Below, piece by piece: positions 1 through 7,475 of a DNA stretch of 15,010 bases. Source of the stretch: Candidatus Desantisiibacteriota bacterium (GTDB taxonomy: Bacteria; UBA9089; CG2-30-40-21); the NCBI GenBank assembly GCA_016208205.1, contig JACQYP010000088.1, positions 1 through 15,010 on the forward strand. The letters run 5' to 3'. The notes beneath the pieces were generated by a model. It worked only from the letters and a program-made list of their open reading frames with translations. It was not told the origin of the DNA and did not search any database. Positions within the stretch are counted from its first letter, which is position 1. Each line of letters begins with the position of its first letter. The position numbers and the translations under genes were made by a program.

Positions 1-351
1 GCCGGCACAGCCAGCTATGCATGGAATGCCGGCACTGCTACATACGCCGTAAATGCCGGCACATCAGGTTATGCTGCAATCGCCGGCACTGCCGGTTATG
101 CCTGGAATGCCGGGACAGCAACATATGCTGTGAACGCCGGCACATCAGGTTATGCTGTAATTGCCGGTACATCTACATATGCTGCAATTGCCAGTACCTC
201 AGGATATGCTGCAATCGCCGGCACTGCCAGCCATGCATGGGATGCCGGGACAGCAACATATGCTGTGAACGCCGGTACTTCGGGTTATGCTGTAGTCGCC
301 GGCACATCTGCTTATGCCTATATAGCAGGTACATCCAATTATACTCTTCGT
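1..351 (+). repeat. Thirteen tandem 27-bp units (AGTxxYAxN)
   Basis: Thirteen in-frame 27-bp units begin at 1, 28, 55 and so on to 325. Each starts GCCGG or a close variant and encodes a 9-residue AGTxxYAxN-type unit. A 135-bp (five-unit) higher-order period is visible: 109-135 is identical to 244-270, and 136-162 closely matches 271-297. Confidence 0.9.
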
Positions 352-3120
352 GTTGAGAATGTTACTTATGCAACATACGCTATTACGGCCGGAACAGCTA
401 CATATGCAGGAACAGCTACATATGCAGGTACCTCAAGCTATGCAATGAATGCCGGCACAGCTACTTTTGCCTTGAATGCCGGAACAGCAACATATGCAGG
501 TACAGCTACTTATGCAGGCACCTCAAGCTATGCAATGAATGCCGGCACAGCTACCTTTGCCTGGAATGCCGGAACAGCTACATATGCAGGAACAGCTACA
601 TATGCAGGTACCTCAAGCTATGCAATGAATGCCGGAACAGCTACCTTTGCCTTGAATGCCGGAACAGCTACATATGCAGGAACAGCTACATATGCAGGCA
701 CCTCAAGCTATGCAATGAATGCCGGAACAGCTACCTTTGCCTTGAATGCCGGAACAGCTACATATGCAGGAACAGCTACATATGCAGGTACCTCAAGCTA
801 TGCAATGAATGCCGGCACAGCTACCTTTGCCTTGAATGCCGGGACAGCAACATATGCCGGTACAGCTACTTATGCCGGTACCTCAAGCTATGCAATGGAT
901 GCAGGCACAGCTACCTTTGCCTGGAATGTTGGGACAGCAACATATGCCGGCACTGCCAGTTATGCAGGCACCTCAAGCTATGCAATGGATGCTGGCACAG
1001 CTACCTTTGCCTGGAATGCCGGGACAGCAACATATGCCGGCACTGCCAGTTATGCGGGCACCTCAAGCTATGCAATGGATGCAGGCACGGCTACCTTTGC
1101 CTGGAATGCCGGCACAGCAACATATGCTGGCACCTCAAGCTTTGCACTACACATAGGTACAACTACTTATGCAGACCGAGCCGGTACATCTGCCTATGCT
1201 GAGGATGCAGACTCGCTTGGCAGTCTGACCATTACCGGCAGCGTTACTATTACAGGAACAATAAGCCAGACAGATTCATTAGTAAAGATAACAGCTGGGA
1301 CAGGAAATGGGCTGATGATTGCAGCAGGATGGGATGGTGTAGATATTGAACAAACAGGCAGGCATGGCATCAGTATTGGTACAACCTCAGCAGATGGTAT
1401 TGAGATTAAACAGACAGGGTGGAATGGCATCAGTATTGGTACAACCTTCCTAAGCGGTATTGATATCAAGGATGCAGGTGCATTTGGTGTCATAATTGAT
1501 AAGGCTGGACTGGCTGGAGTTGGTATTGGGACATCCACTTATGGCATAGAGATATTACATGCTGAGGATGGTATCCATGTGAATACAGCCACACAGGATG
1601 GCATAGAGGTTGAACATGCTGGTGTAGGTATCAGTATTGGAATAACTGTGACAGAGGGGATTAAGATTAAAGATACCGGTGCAGATGGTATTCTAATTGG
1701 ACAGGCAGGCAAGGATGGTGTCCACATCGGCACAGCCACACAGGATGGCGTGGAGATTGAACATGCCGGTGCGAACGGCATGGTGATTGATCAAACAGAT
1801 GCGAACGGTATTTATATTGGAACAGCCTCACAAGCCGGAATAAGGATTGGACAGACAGGGACGCATGGTGTGATGATTGATCAGGTAAATGGAGATGGGG
1901 TTCATATCGGGACAGCATCACAGGATGGTATGGAGATTGGTCAATCTGGTGCAAACGGCATCTATATTGGTTCAGCCACACAAGCCGGAATAAGGATTGG
2001 ACAGACAGGAACGCATGGTGTGATGATTGATCAGGCAAGCGGAGATGGGGTTCATATTGGGACAGCATCACAGGATGGTATAGAGATTGGTCAAGCTGGT
2101 GCAAACGGCATCTATATTGGTTCAGCCACACAAGCCGGCATAAGGATTGGACAGGCAGGTACGCATGGTGTGATGATTGATCAGGCAAATGGAGATGGGG
2201 TTCATATCGGGACAGCACGACAGGATGGTATAGAGATTGGTCAAGCTGGTGCAAACGGCATCTATATTGGTTCAACCACACAGGCTAGTATAAAAATCAA
2301 GCAGGCAAATACAGATGGTCTGGTGATTGACTGGGCAGAAAAGAATGGTATTCACCTTGGTGTAGCCATGGAAAATGGCATGAAGATAGCAATGGCAAAT
2401 AAGAATGGTATAGTAGTTGACGAAGCACATGAGGATGGTATTCATATTGGGACAGCTACACGAGAAGGCATAGAGATAGATCAGGCAATCAACGGATCTG
2501 GCATAGTAATTCATCAGGCAGGTGTAGATGGTATTCATATTGGTACAGCCACACAGGATGGCATGGAAATCGAGAATGCAGGCGGAAGTGGTATTCGTAT
2601 TGGTACTGCCATAGGAGATGGGATGCAAATAAACTATGCCGGCGGAAAAGGGATATCTATTGGAATGGCTACAAGTACCGGTATTTATGTTGGCATGGCT
2701 GGGGGAAATGTACTTTCTGGACGTAACAACTCTTATGCTGATCCAACCATCTTAATTAAGAATGAGTACCATCAAGCAACCGATATAGGCAAGCTGATTC
2801 AGGGATGCGATTACACTGGTGACATAGTACTACAGGTTGACGGTTCTGGTGTATTATGGGTAAAAAGAGATGTGATTGCAAATGAAGAAGCAACGATTTA
2901 TCTAAGCGGGGATTTCATTAATGCTATTACTCTTGACTCTGCACATCTAATGAAAGTATTCCTCACACCAACTGCTGATTGCAATGGACTGTATGTGTCT
3001 GAAAAAACGACTACCAATCCGATCTATTTTAAGGTAAAAGAACATAGCGGTACGAGTGATGCTACCTTTGATTATCGAGTCGTAGGAAAAAGGAAAGGCT
3101 ATGCAGATGTAAGGTTTTAG
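1..3120 (+). CDS. Giant repeat protein, probable surface or tail-type fibre (5' end outside window)
   Basis: The frame is open from base 1 to the TAG at 3118-3120, giving 1039 residues with the true start upstream. An internal ATG at 130 lies inside a repeat and is not a credible start. Residues 1-117 are thirteen 9-residue units of the type AGTxxYAxN. About 125-395 are 30-residue units made of 6- and 9-residue AGT modules. A short Thr/Ile-rich linker follows (about 400-440). About 445-900 are ten-residue repeats G-[IV]-x-[IV]-[GD]-x-[AT]-x-x-[DNAH], which suggest a beta-solenoid or a trimeric fibre shaft. The last 140 residues are non-repetitive and end in a compact domain with LTPTADCNGLY and FDYRVVGKRKGY. 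From memory, similar tails occur in large surface proteins of uncultured bacteria. No enzyme motif is visible. A phage tail fibre, adhesin or S-layer-associated fibre are all possible. The gene converges on the minus-strand block to its right. Confidence 0.85.
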   Translation, partial: AGTASYAWNAGTATYAVNAGTSGYAAIAGTAGYAWNAGTATYAVNAGTSGYAVIAGTSTYAAIASTSGYAAIAGTASHAWDAGTATYAVNAGTSGYAVVAGTSAYAYIAGTSNYTLRVENVTYATYAITAGTATYAGTATYAGTSSYAMNAGTATFALNAGTATYAGTATYAGTSSYAMNAGTATFAWNAGTATYAGTATYAGTSSYAMNAGTATFALNAGTATYAGTATYAGTSSYAMNAGTATFALNAGTATYAGTATYAGTSSYAMNAGTATFALNAGTATYAGTATYAGTSSYAMDAGTATFAWNVGTATYAGTASYAGTSSYAMDAGTATFAWNAGTATYAGTASYAGTSSYAMDAGTATFAWNAGTATYAGTSSFALHIGTTTYADRAGTSAYAEDADSLGSLTITGSVTITGTISQTDSLVKITAGTGNGLMIAAGWDGVDIEQTGRHGISIGTTSADGIEIKQTGWNGISIGTTFLSGIDIKDAGAFGVIIDKAGLAGVGIGTSTYGIEILHAEDGIHVNTATQDGIEVEHAGVGISIGITVTEGIKIKDTGADGILIGQAGKDGVHIGTATQDGVEIEHAGANGMVIDQTDANGIYIGTASQAGIRIGQTGTHGVMIDQVNGDGVHIGTASQDGMEIGQSGANGIYIGSATQAGIRIGQTGTHGVMIDQASGDGVHIGTASQDGIEIGQAGANGIYIGSATQAGIRIGQAGTHGVMIDQANGDGVHIGTARQDGIEIGQAGANGIYIGSTTQASIKIKQANTDGLVIDWAEKNGIHLGVAMENGMKIAMANKNGIVVDEAHEDGIHIGTATREGIEIDQAINGSGIVIHQAGVDGIHIGTATQDGMEIENAGGSGIRIGTAIGDGMQINYAGGKGISIGMATSTGIYVGMAGGNVLSGRNNSYADPTILIKNEYHQATDIGKLIQGCDYTGDIVLQVDGSGVLWVKRDVIANEEATIYLSGDFINAITLDSAHLMKVFLTPTADCNGLYVSEKTTTNPIYFKVKEHSGTSDATFDYRVVGKRKGYADVRF
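421..1122 (+). repeat. 90-bp tandem repeats inside the fibre gene
   Basis: Units begin TATGCAGGTACCTCAAGC (or a near match) at 421, 511, 601, 691, 781, 871, 961 and 1051. The last unit is 72 bp, because the next copy starts at 1123. Each 90-bp unit encodes 30 residues built from two 6-residue and two 9-residue AGT modules. Copies differ at only a few, mostly synonymous, positions, so recent expansion or gene conversion is likely. Confidence 0.93.
1333..2706 (+). repeat. About 45 decapeptide (30-bp) repeats, beta-solenoid-like
   Basis: The translated region repeats every ten residues, for example GVHIGTASQD, GIEIGQAGAN, GIYIGSATQA. Gly is at position 1, Ile/Val at 2 and 4, and Gly/Asp at 5. 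Alternating hydrophobic residues after a turn glycine are typical of short beta-helix coils. A 150-bp higher-order unit (five decapeptides) is triplicated at 1801-1950, 1951-2100 and 2101-2250, with a partial fourth copy from 2251. Confidence 0.88.
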
Positions 3121-3220
3121 TCGTAGACGCAACAACATGCAGGGAAGAGAGCGTTGCAAAGTCGATGCAATGTTTACGATTTTTAAGACATAACCACGAA
3201 AAGCACGAAGGCACAGAGCC

Positions 3221-3336
3221 TGTAGGATGGGTGCTAACCCATCTATCCTATCCACAATCATCAGCCACATGATAAGTGGTAAACGCAAAGAAATAAGAGA
3301 AATAGATGGGTTACGCTTCACTTCACCCATCCTACA
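3221..3336. mobile_element. MITE-like 116-bp inverted-repeat element
   Basis: The element starts TGTAGGATGGGTG at 3221 and ends with the complementary CACCCATCCTACA at 3336. The imperfect terminal repeats run on into AACCCATCTAT, and the right arm carries about 9 extra bases (GAAGTGAAGCG region). There is no room for a transposase, so any movement would need one in trans. The right end lies exactly where a minus-strand small gene stops resembling its family. No clear target-site duplication was seen. The GGATGGGT...ACCCATCC palindrome is a type I recognise from spacers in many bacteria. Confidence 0.7.
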
Positions 3337-3474
3337 ACTTCCATTATATTGTCTCCTTAAGAACTCAACAGCTGCAACATGTTTCTCCGGAGGTTGAGAC
3401 AACCAGTAGGCAAGATTATCTTTGACTTCGGAGTAGTTGTTTAGGTTGGTTTTTCTTACGATCTTCTGAATCAT
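3337..3474 (-). pseudogene. Small protein gene truncated by the inverted-repeat element
   Basis: The start is ATG at 3474, preceded by AAGGAG with a 6-base spacer; an ATG at 3480 touches the Shine-Dalgarno sequence and is unlikely. Forty-six codons follow, from MIQKIVRKTN to FLRRQYNGS. This resembles small proteins whose intact form, as I remember it, continues past an LRRQYxG motif into an Arg-rich tail and is encoded beside a nucleotidyltransferase gene. Here the reading frame runs into the 116-bp element right after the GS residues. It continues as low-complexity sequence overlapping the fibre gene to 2947. No downstream nucleotidyltransferase remains. It is probably inactive, and an antitoxin-like role for the family is inference. 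Confidence 0.55.
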
Positions 3475-3521
3475 ACCCATCTCCTTATATTCAGGTTAGC
3501 AATGCAATTCCAATTTTCTTT

Positions 3522-3582
3522 GTCTAACGATATGCTTAGCGACATGACTTGTCCGCGTCGGCTATAGAGCAACCTGTTGAGG
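3522..3582 (-). other. attC-like folded site (integron cassette recombination site?)
   Basis: Read on the minus strand, the 61-bp stretch starts with a CCTCAAC box and ends with GTTAGAC, which fits the integron R' consensus GTTRRRY. Between them, TTGCTCTATAGCCGAC and GTCGCTAAGCATA can pair imperfectly with unpaired extra bases, as in attC folds. It lies across the stop of one coding remnant (TAG at 3564-3562) and about 50 bases upstream of the next small gene, as between integron cassettes. No integrase is visible and the R'' box matches poorly. Confidence 0.3.
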
Positions 3583-3726
3583 GGTAATAGCAGGGAAATC
3601 ATACACAGTCTTGCCATTTAATTTGCGATTTTCCTTCCTATCCTTTTCTGTTACTGCTAATGCAGCTTGACAGAGTGCTGCATATCCCAAATGTGCGGAA
3701 TCTTCTCTTTTTTCACTTTTCTCTAA
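3562..3726 (-). pseudogene. C-terminal coding remnant downstream of comF
   Basis: Immediately after the comF stop the same frame stays open for 54 codons, ending TAG at 3564-3562. The translation looks protein-like (LGYAALCQAALAVTEKD, then KTVYDFPAITPQQVAL). There is no ATG or ribosome-binding site; the only candidates are TTA or TTG codons. It reads like the tail of a lost gene. Being in frame with comF could be chance. I do not recognise the family. Confidence 0.3.
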
Positions 3727-4476
3727 TTACACCCCTCTTGCCAGCGTAAGGACAAAAATACCACTGCTGCTGGCCTGTTTCAGGATTCGGCTGCACTCAT
3801 TTGAGGTGGCACCGGTTGTAAAAACATCGTCAATCAAGAGTATCCTTTTTCCTGAAAATTTTTCAGGCTGTTTGATACTGAAGGCATTATGAATATTTTT
3901 TATTCGCTGGCTTCTTTTTAGTGAAGCCTGAGTGGTGGTTGCTTTTATCCGTTTAAGATTATTTCGAGATACAGGGATGCCCAGCTTTTTACTCATAAAA
4001 GCAGCCAGGATATCCGATTGATTATATCCCCGTGATTTAAGCTTGGTTTTGTGCAAGGGGACAGGAACAATAATATCTATCCCCTCATTCCAGCCCAAAC
4101 ATCTGATACGGTCTACCATCAAAGAACCAAGCGTCTCTTGCAGCCCTGTTTTGCCCTCATACTTAAAGAGCCAGATAGCCTTTTTTAATACATTCTCATA
4201 TGTTCCGACTGCCCGTGCAGATGTAAAATATCTCCTCATGGTGCGACACTGGCGACATAAAGGGTGCTGTACGAGATTAAAGGATGGAGATAGCGGTTTC
4301 CCACACTTCTCACATATGGGTAATTCTATGGGCTTTATTTTGTTAAGACAATCAGAACAGATGTATCGCTGCCTCATTGTTTCCAAAGGATTAGGACAAA
4401 GGCTGCATTCTGCTGGAAAGATAAGATTGAATAATCCCCAGAAGATTCGCTTTGTCATGGGTAACAATTGCAGCAT
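3727..4476 (-). CDS. comF: ComF family phosphoribosyltransferase-like protein
   Basis: A 249-residue protein of the ComF/GntX family, linked to DNA uptake in competent bacteria (cytoplasmic, with ComFA); in non-competent species its role is unclear. The N-terminal half has four CxxC pairs (C24/C27, C40/C43, C55/C58, C74/C77), expected to bind zinc. The C-terminal half is a PRT fold with RGYNQSD at 149-155 and the PRPP loop LLIDDVFTTGAT near 213-224. Length is slightly above the usual 210-240. The ATG at 4476 has GGGG five bases upstream. Its promoter region is taken up by an AT-rich repeat and a GTAACCG-family element. A type IV pilin-like gene lies elsewhere in the window, compatible with but not proof of competence. 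Confidence 0.93.
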   Translation of the reverse strand: MLQLLPMTKRIFWGLFNLIFPAECSLCPNPLETMRQRYICSDCLNKIKPIELPICEKCGKPLSPSFNLVQHPLCRQCRTMRRYFTSARAVGTYENVLKKAIWLFKYEGKTGLQETLGSLMVDRIRCLGWNEGIDIIVPVPLHKTKLKSRGYNQSDILAAFMSKKLGIPVSRNNLKRIKATTTQASLKRSQRIKNIHNAFSIKQPEKFSGKRILLIDDVFTTGATSNECSRILKQASSSGIFVLTLARGV

Positions 4477-4494
4477 TTATGCCCCTTATTTTAT

Positions 4495-4700
4495 AATTAA
4501 TAATTATCAATTATCAATTAACAATCATTGATAATTATGTAACCGTTCACAGTGGATAGATACAAAAGAACAGAACACACTGTCATTCCTGCCCCGTATC
4601 AAGTACGGGGCAGGAATGACAGCAATATACGGTGTCAATTCAGAACCGACGACCGTGAACGGTTACATACTTACTAATTAATAATTGATAATTTTAAGCA
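4495..4700. repeat. Nested inverted repeats between comF and the radical SAM gene
   Basis: An outer pair, GTAACCGTTCAC at 4539-4550 and GTGAACGGTTAC at 4655-4666, is flanked on both sides by AT-rich AATTATCAATTA-type sequence. Inside lies a perfect 19-bp stem (4580-4598 with 4604-4622, arms starting CTGTCATTCC and ending GGAATGACAG) around a 5-base loop. The right AT-rich flank supplies the last codons and stop of the radical SAM gene. There is no gene in the spacer. Confidence 0.85.
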
Positions 4701-5676
4701 CGCACCATGGATCAGCAGCCATGTAATCTGTTTCTTTGGAATAGTAGTATGCCCTGGCTCGGCAGCCGCCGCAGATTTCCCGATGTTCGCATCCCCTGCA
4801 TTTTCCCTTGTAAGCAGAGCTTCTAAGATTACGAAGTATGGGGGATTCCTTCCATAAAACAGAGAAGGGTGTTTCCTTAATATTTCCTATTATCAGCGGC
4901 AGGTATGGACATGGAGAGACATCCCCATTGGGCAGGATGCAGCAATAACCTATCCCTGCCAGACAACCACGCATAAAATGAGGGGATAGGCAACCTGCCT
5001 TAGATGCAAGAGGCATGAATTGAGGGGCACAGGTTGGCTTTAATTCAAAGGCAGGATTTTTTAATTGCTTTTCTATAATGCCATTCAGCAGGGCATGATA
5101 TTTCCTTGGAGATATCTTGGTCGTTAAATCCTTTGCTCGTCCGGTATGCACCAGAAAAAAGATGTGATGTGCCTTTGCTCCAAGCCTTTGAGATAGGTCG
5201 GAAAGTTCGGAGAGTTCATCCATATTAAAGTCCATGACCGTAGTATGTATCTGAAAATCAAGCCCTGCCTGAAGACAGGCATTGATGCCGGACATAGTTT
5301 GCTTAAAAGCCCCTATGTATTGCCTGAATTCATCGTGATTCTCCGGCTGGCTGCTGTCAAGGCTTATCCCTACCCGACTAATTCCGGCATCAAGCAACCT
5401 TTTCGCTGTTTTTGAGTCAATCAGCATCCCATTGCTGCCCAGAACACACCTGATCCCAAGAGAATTAGCATATTCAACCAATTCATAGATATCATCCCTG
5501 AGAAGTGTCTCTCCGCCGGAAAAGATGATGCGACTACAGCCACTCTCCCTGAGCTCAAACAACAGGTGTTTACCCTCAATGGTATTCAACTCATACTCAT
5601 CCCTTTCCCCAGCATCACGATAGCAATGCTTACACCGCAGATTGCACGCCTTGGTCATGTTCCAGGAAACAAACAT
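4678..5676 (-). CDS. Radical SAM/SPASM protein, NirJ2/AhbD-like (heme biosynthesis family)
   Basis: A 332-residue radical SAM enzyme. The cluster motif is C11-x3-C15-x2-C18 (CNLRCKHC), followed by SGGE (53-56) for SAM binding. The C-terminal SPASM-type region has many cysteines (C238, C245/246, C256, C293, C296, C302, C305, C325), enough for one or two auxiliary 4Fe-4S clusters. The start MFVSWNMTKACNLRCKHCYR and the late motifs CGGCRARAYYY and DPWC closely recall NirJ2/AhbD proteins. That family acts on siroheme-derived intermediates; AhbD oxidatively decarboxylates coproheme to heme b. The exact substrate is inference, since no other heme gene is present. The ATG at 5676 follows GGAGG by four bases. 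The C-terminal residues (IINY) and stop come from an AT-rich repeat, so the tail may be altered. Confidence 0.85.
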   Translation of the reverse strand: MFVSWNMTKACNLRCKHCYRDAGERDEYELNTIEGKHLLFELRESGCSRIIFSGGETLLRDDIYELVEYANSLGIRCVLGSNGMLIDSKTAKRLLDAGISRVGISLDSSQPENHDEFRQYIGAFKQTMSGINACLQAGLDFQIHTTVMDFNMDELSELSDLSQRLGAKAHHIFFLVHTGRAKDLTTKISPRKYHALLNGIIEKQLKNPAFELKPTCAPQFMPLASKAGCLSPHFMRGCLAGIGYCCILPNGDVSPCPYLPLIIGNIKETPFSVLWKESPILRNLRSSAYKGKCRGCEHREICGGCRARAYYYSKETDYMAADPWCVLKIINY

Positions 5677-5695
5677 AGTACCTCCATAGTCGGGA

Positions 5696-5820
5696 AGGCT
5701 GAAGGCTGAAGGGAGAAAGGAAAGAAAGTTATTAGAACATCTTCCGCCTATTCCACCTTCTCCACATTGCCTCTGTCTCTTCTCTGAACCTTCAGCCTAA
5801 TTACCTTCAGCCTTCAGCCT
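5696..5820. repeat. GGCTGAAGG-family inverted repeat
   Basis: AGGCTGAAGGCTGAAGG at 5696-5712 is perfectly inverted at 5804-5820, with another CCTTCAGCC at 5789-5797. The right arm overlaps the TAG stop of the HD-GYP gene. The family recurs at 9794-9912 and, diverged, at 14194-14276. Confidence 0.88.
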
Positions 5821-7423
5821 AAATATACACCCCAAACCTCTCTTTTCTCTTTTCCAGCACCCTTAAGAAGGCATTAACCACCTCAGGATCAAACTGTTTA
5901 CCAGAACACCTTTTGAGTTCCATGATTGCGGTCTCGACATCAAGGGCTTTCCTGTATGGTCTATTAGAAACCATTGCCTCAAAGGAATCAGCTACCTCAA
6001 TGATTCGAGCCTCAAGGGATATTTCATCCCCGGATAGTCCATGGGGGTAGCCTTTTCCATCCATCCTTTCATGATGTTGTGAAACCCCAACCACAATCTC
6101 ATCTGGAAATTCTCCGGAAGAAAGGATTCTTAAGCTTGTAGTGGGGTGATTTCGTATCTTTCCAAACTCTTCTTGTGTTAATCCGCCTGGTTTAAGGAGT
6201 ATCTCTTCTGGTACGCCAATTTTTCCAATATCATGAAGAAGGGTGGCAATCTCAAGGGTTTCTATGGCTGATTCTGTCATACCCATTTCCCGGGCAGTAG
6301 ATACAGCATACCATACGGTTCGCTCTGAATGTCCCCGGGTATGGATATCCTTAGCCTCTATTGCCTCTGCTAAGGAGCGGGTAATATTTATAAGATTGGT
6401 TTTAATTGCGGCAACCAATCTTTTGTTTTCAATAGCTATTGCAGACTGAACAGCCAGACTGCTTAAAAGTTGAATCTCATCTATTGTATATTTATGAGGG
6501 GTTTGCGAATAAACCGTAAGCACACCAAGTACGGTATTTTTCATCAATAATGGCACAGACAGGAAGGAAATTATCCCTTCATTTATTACCTGCTGCGGGT
6601 TTTCCAGAAGGCTGTTTGTTCGGACATCCTCTACAATTACTGGCATCTTTGTCTCTGCTACCCGTCCAACAATGCTCTTGCCAATCTTTATTTCATGTCT
6701 TTTATAGAGGTATCTCTTGCTTAACCCACAGGAGACAGTCATAATCAGCTCGGTTTTTTCATGATTAAACAGCCGCAAGGAACATTTTTTTGTATTAAGG
6801 GTTTTGGCTGCACCATCAACAATAGCAGATAAAACATTTTTTAGATCAACATGAGATATTAATGTTTTACTTATATGATTTATGGCAGCAATCTCTGTAT
6901 TTTTCTGCTCCAGCAAAAACTTATTTGTGTACAACTCAGAGATGAGTTTGCTTATGTCTTCCATATCCCTCAAGATAGTGTTCAATCTTCCCTTTGGTAA
7001 TCTGTTTACTCTATAGGCATCGATAGGTAATGGCGTAAGATCAATTTCACACTTAACCGCCAGCTCATTTAATAACTTGTTTTCTGAGTACATCCCCTCA
7101 GAGACTATTCCTCCAAGAAGCACATCTTTCAGCATAATCGGTACAATCAGGAATAGATTCCCTGCCGGGCATGTAAATAGACTGCCTTTTTTTGTGAGAG
7201 AAAGCTTTTTTAAGGTATCAGCATAAAATTCAAGACATATCCTTGAACCATCCTCATTATGGTTGATAATCTCACAAAAACCAGGAAGCTTGCCTTTATC
7301 GATTGATTCCCCTCTTTCATTAATCAATCGTATATTTAGCCCTGATGTCCTTGAACATGCTTTTATTATGCAGCGAATTTGAGACGAAGCAATTAATTTT
7401 GATAGTGTGAATTGTTTGGACAA
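5819..7423 (-). CDS. PocR-GAF-HD-GYP protein, probable c-di-GMP phosphodiesterase
   Basis: A 534-residue cytoplasmic signalling protein. Residues about 5-155 look like a PocR sensory domain, with conserved-type Cys at 50, 63 and 85 and a VPIMLKDVLLGG strand. About 180-335 is a GAF domain. About 345-525 is HD-GYP: GHSER (364-368), HDIGK (397-401), NHP (425-427), HHERMDGKGYP (450-460) and VADSFEAM (477-484) hold the expected metal ligands. The family hydrolyses c-di-GMP to pGpG/GMP; PocR domains are thought to sense small hydrocarbon-type ligands. No transmembrane segment is seen. The start is TTG at 7423, set by AAGGAGG five bases upstream; no nearby ATG fits. A GTAACYG-family repeat begins just upstream of the Shine-Dalgarno. 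The stop lies inside another repeat. Confidence 0.92.
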   Translation of the reverse strand: MSKQFTLSKLIASSQIRCIIKACSRTSGLNIRLINERGESIDKGKLPGFCEIINHNEDGSRICLEFYADTLKKLSLTKKGSLFTCPAGNLFLIVPIMLKDVLLGGIVSEGMYSENKLLNELAVKCEIDLTPLPIDAYRVNRLPKGRLNTILRDMEDISKLISELYTNKFLLEQKNTEIAAINHISKTLISHVDLKNVLSAIVDGAAKTLNTKKCSLRLFNHEKTELIMTVSCGLSKRYLYKRHEIKIGKSIVGRVAETKMPVIVEDVRTNSLLENPQQVINEGIISFLSVPLLMKNTVLGVLTVYSQTPHKYTIDEIQLLSSLAVQSAIAIENKRLVAAIKTNLINITRSLAEAIEAKDIHTRGHSERTVWYAVSTAREMGMTESAIETLEIATLLHDIGKIGVPEEILLKPGGLTQEEFGKIRNHPTTSLRILSSGEFPDEIVVGVSQHHERMDGKGYPHGLSGDEISLEARIIEVADSFEAMVSNRPYRKALDVETAIMELKRCSGKQFDPEVVNAFLRVLEKRKERFGVYI

Positions 7424-7436
7424 GATAACCTCCTTG

Positions 7437-7475
7437 GTAACTGTTTACGGTTGTCAGTTCACGGTTCACAGTTTT
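7437..7475. repeat. GTAACCG-family repeat upstream of the HD-GYP gene
   Basis: Begins GTAACTGTTTACGGTTGTCAG and continues through TTCACGGTTCACAGTT, matching the family consensus seen at 4539, 7937 and 10497. It starts four bases upstream of the Shine-Dalgarno of the HD-GYP gene. Confidence 0.75.

Noticed and set aside
21..356. Cys/Arg-rich plus-strand frame overlapping the fibre repeats
   Set aside because: It is the shifted-frame reading of the 27-bp repeats; the fibre frame is open throughout.
1..1190. CRISPR array
   Set aside because: The repeats are contiguous and in frame, with no unique spacers between them.
1194..2628. Minus-strand open frames opposite the fibre gene
   Set aside because: They result from the regular repeat and codon bias of the plus strand, have repeat-like translations and no ribosome-binding sites.
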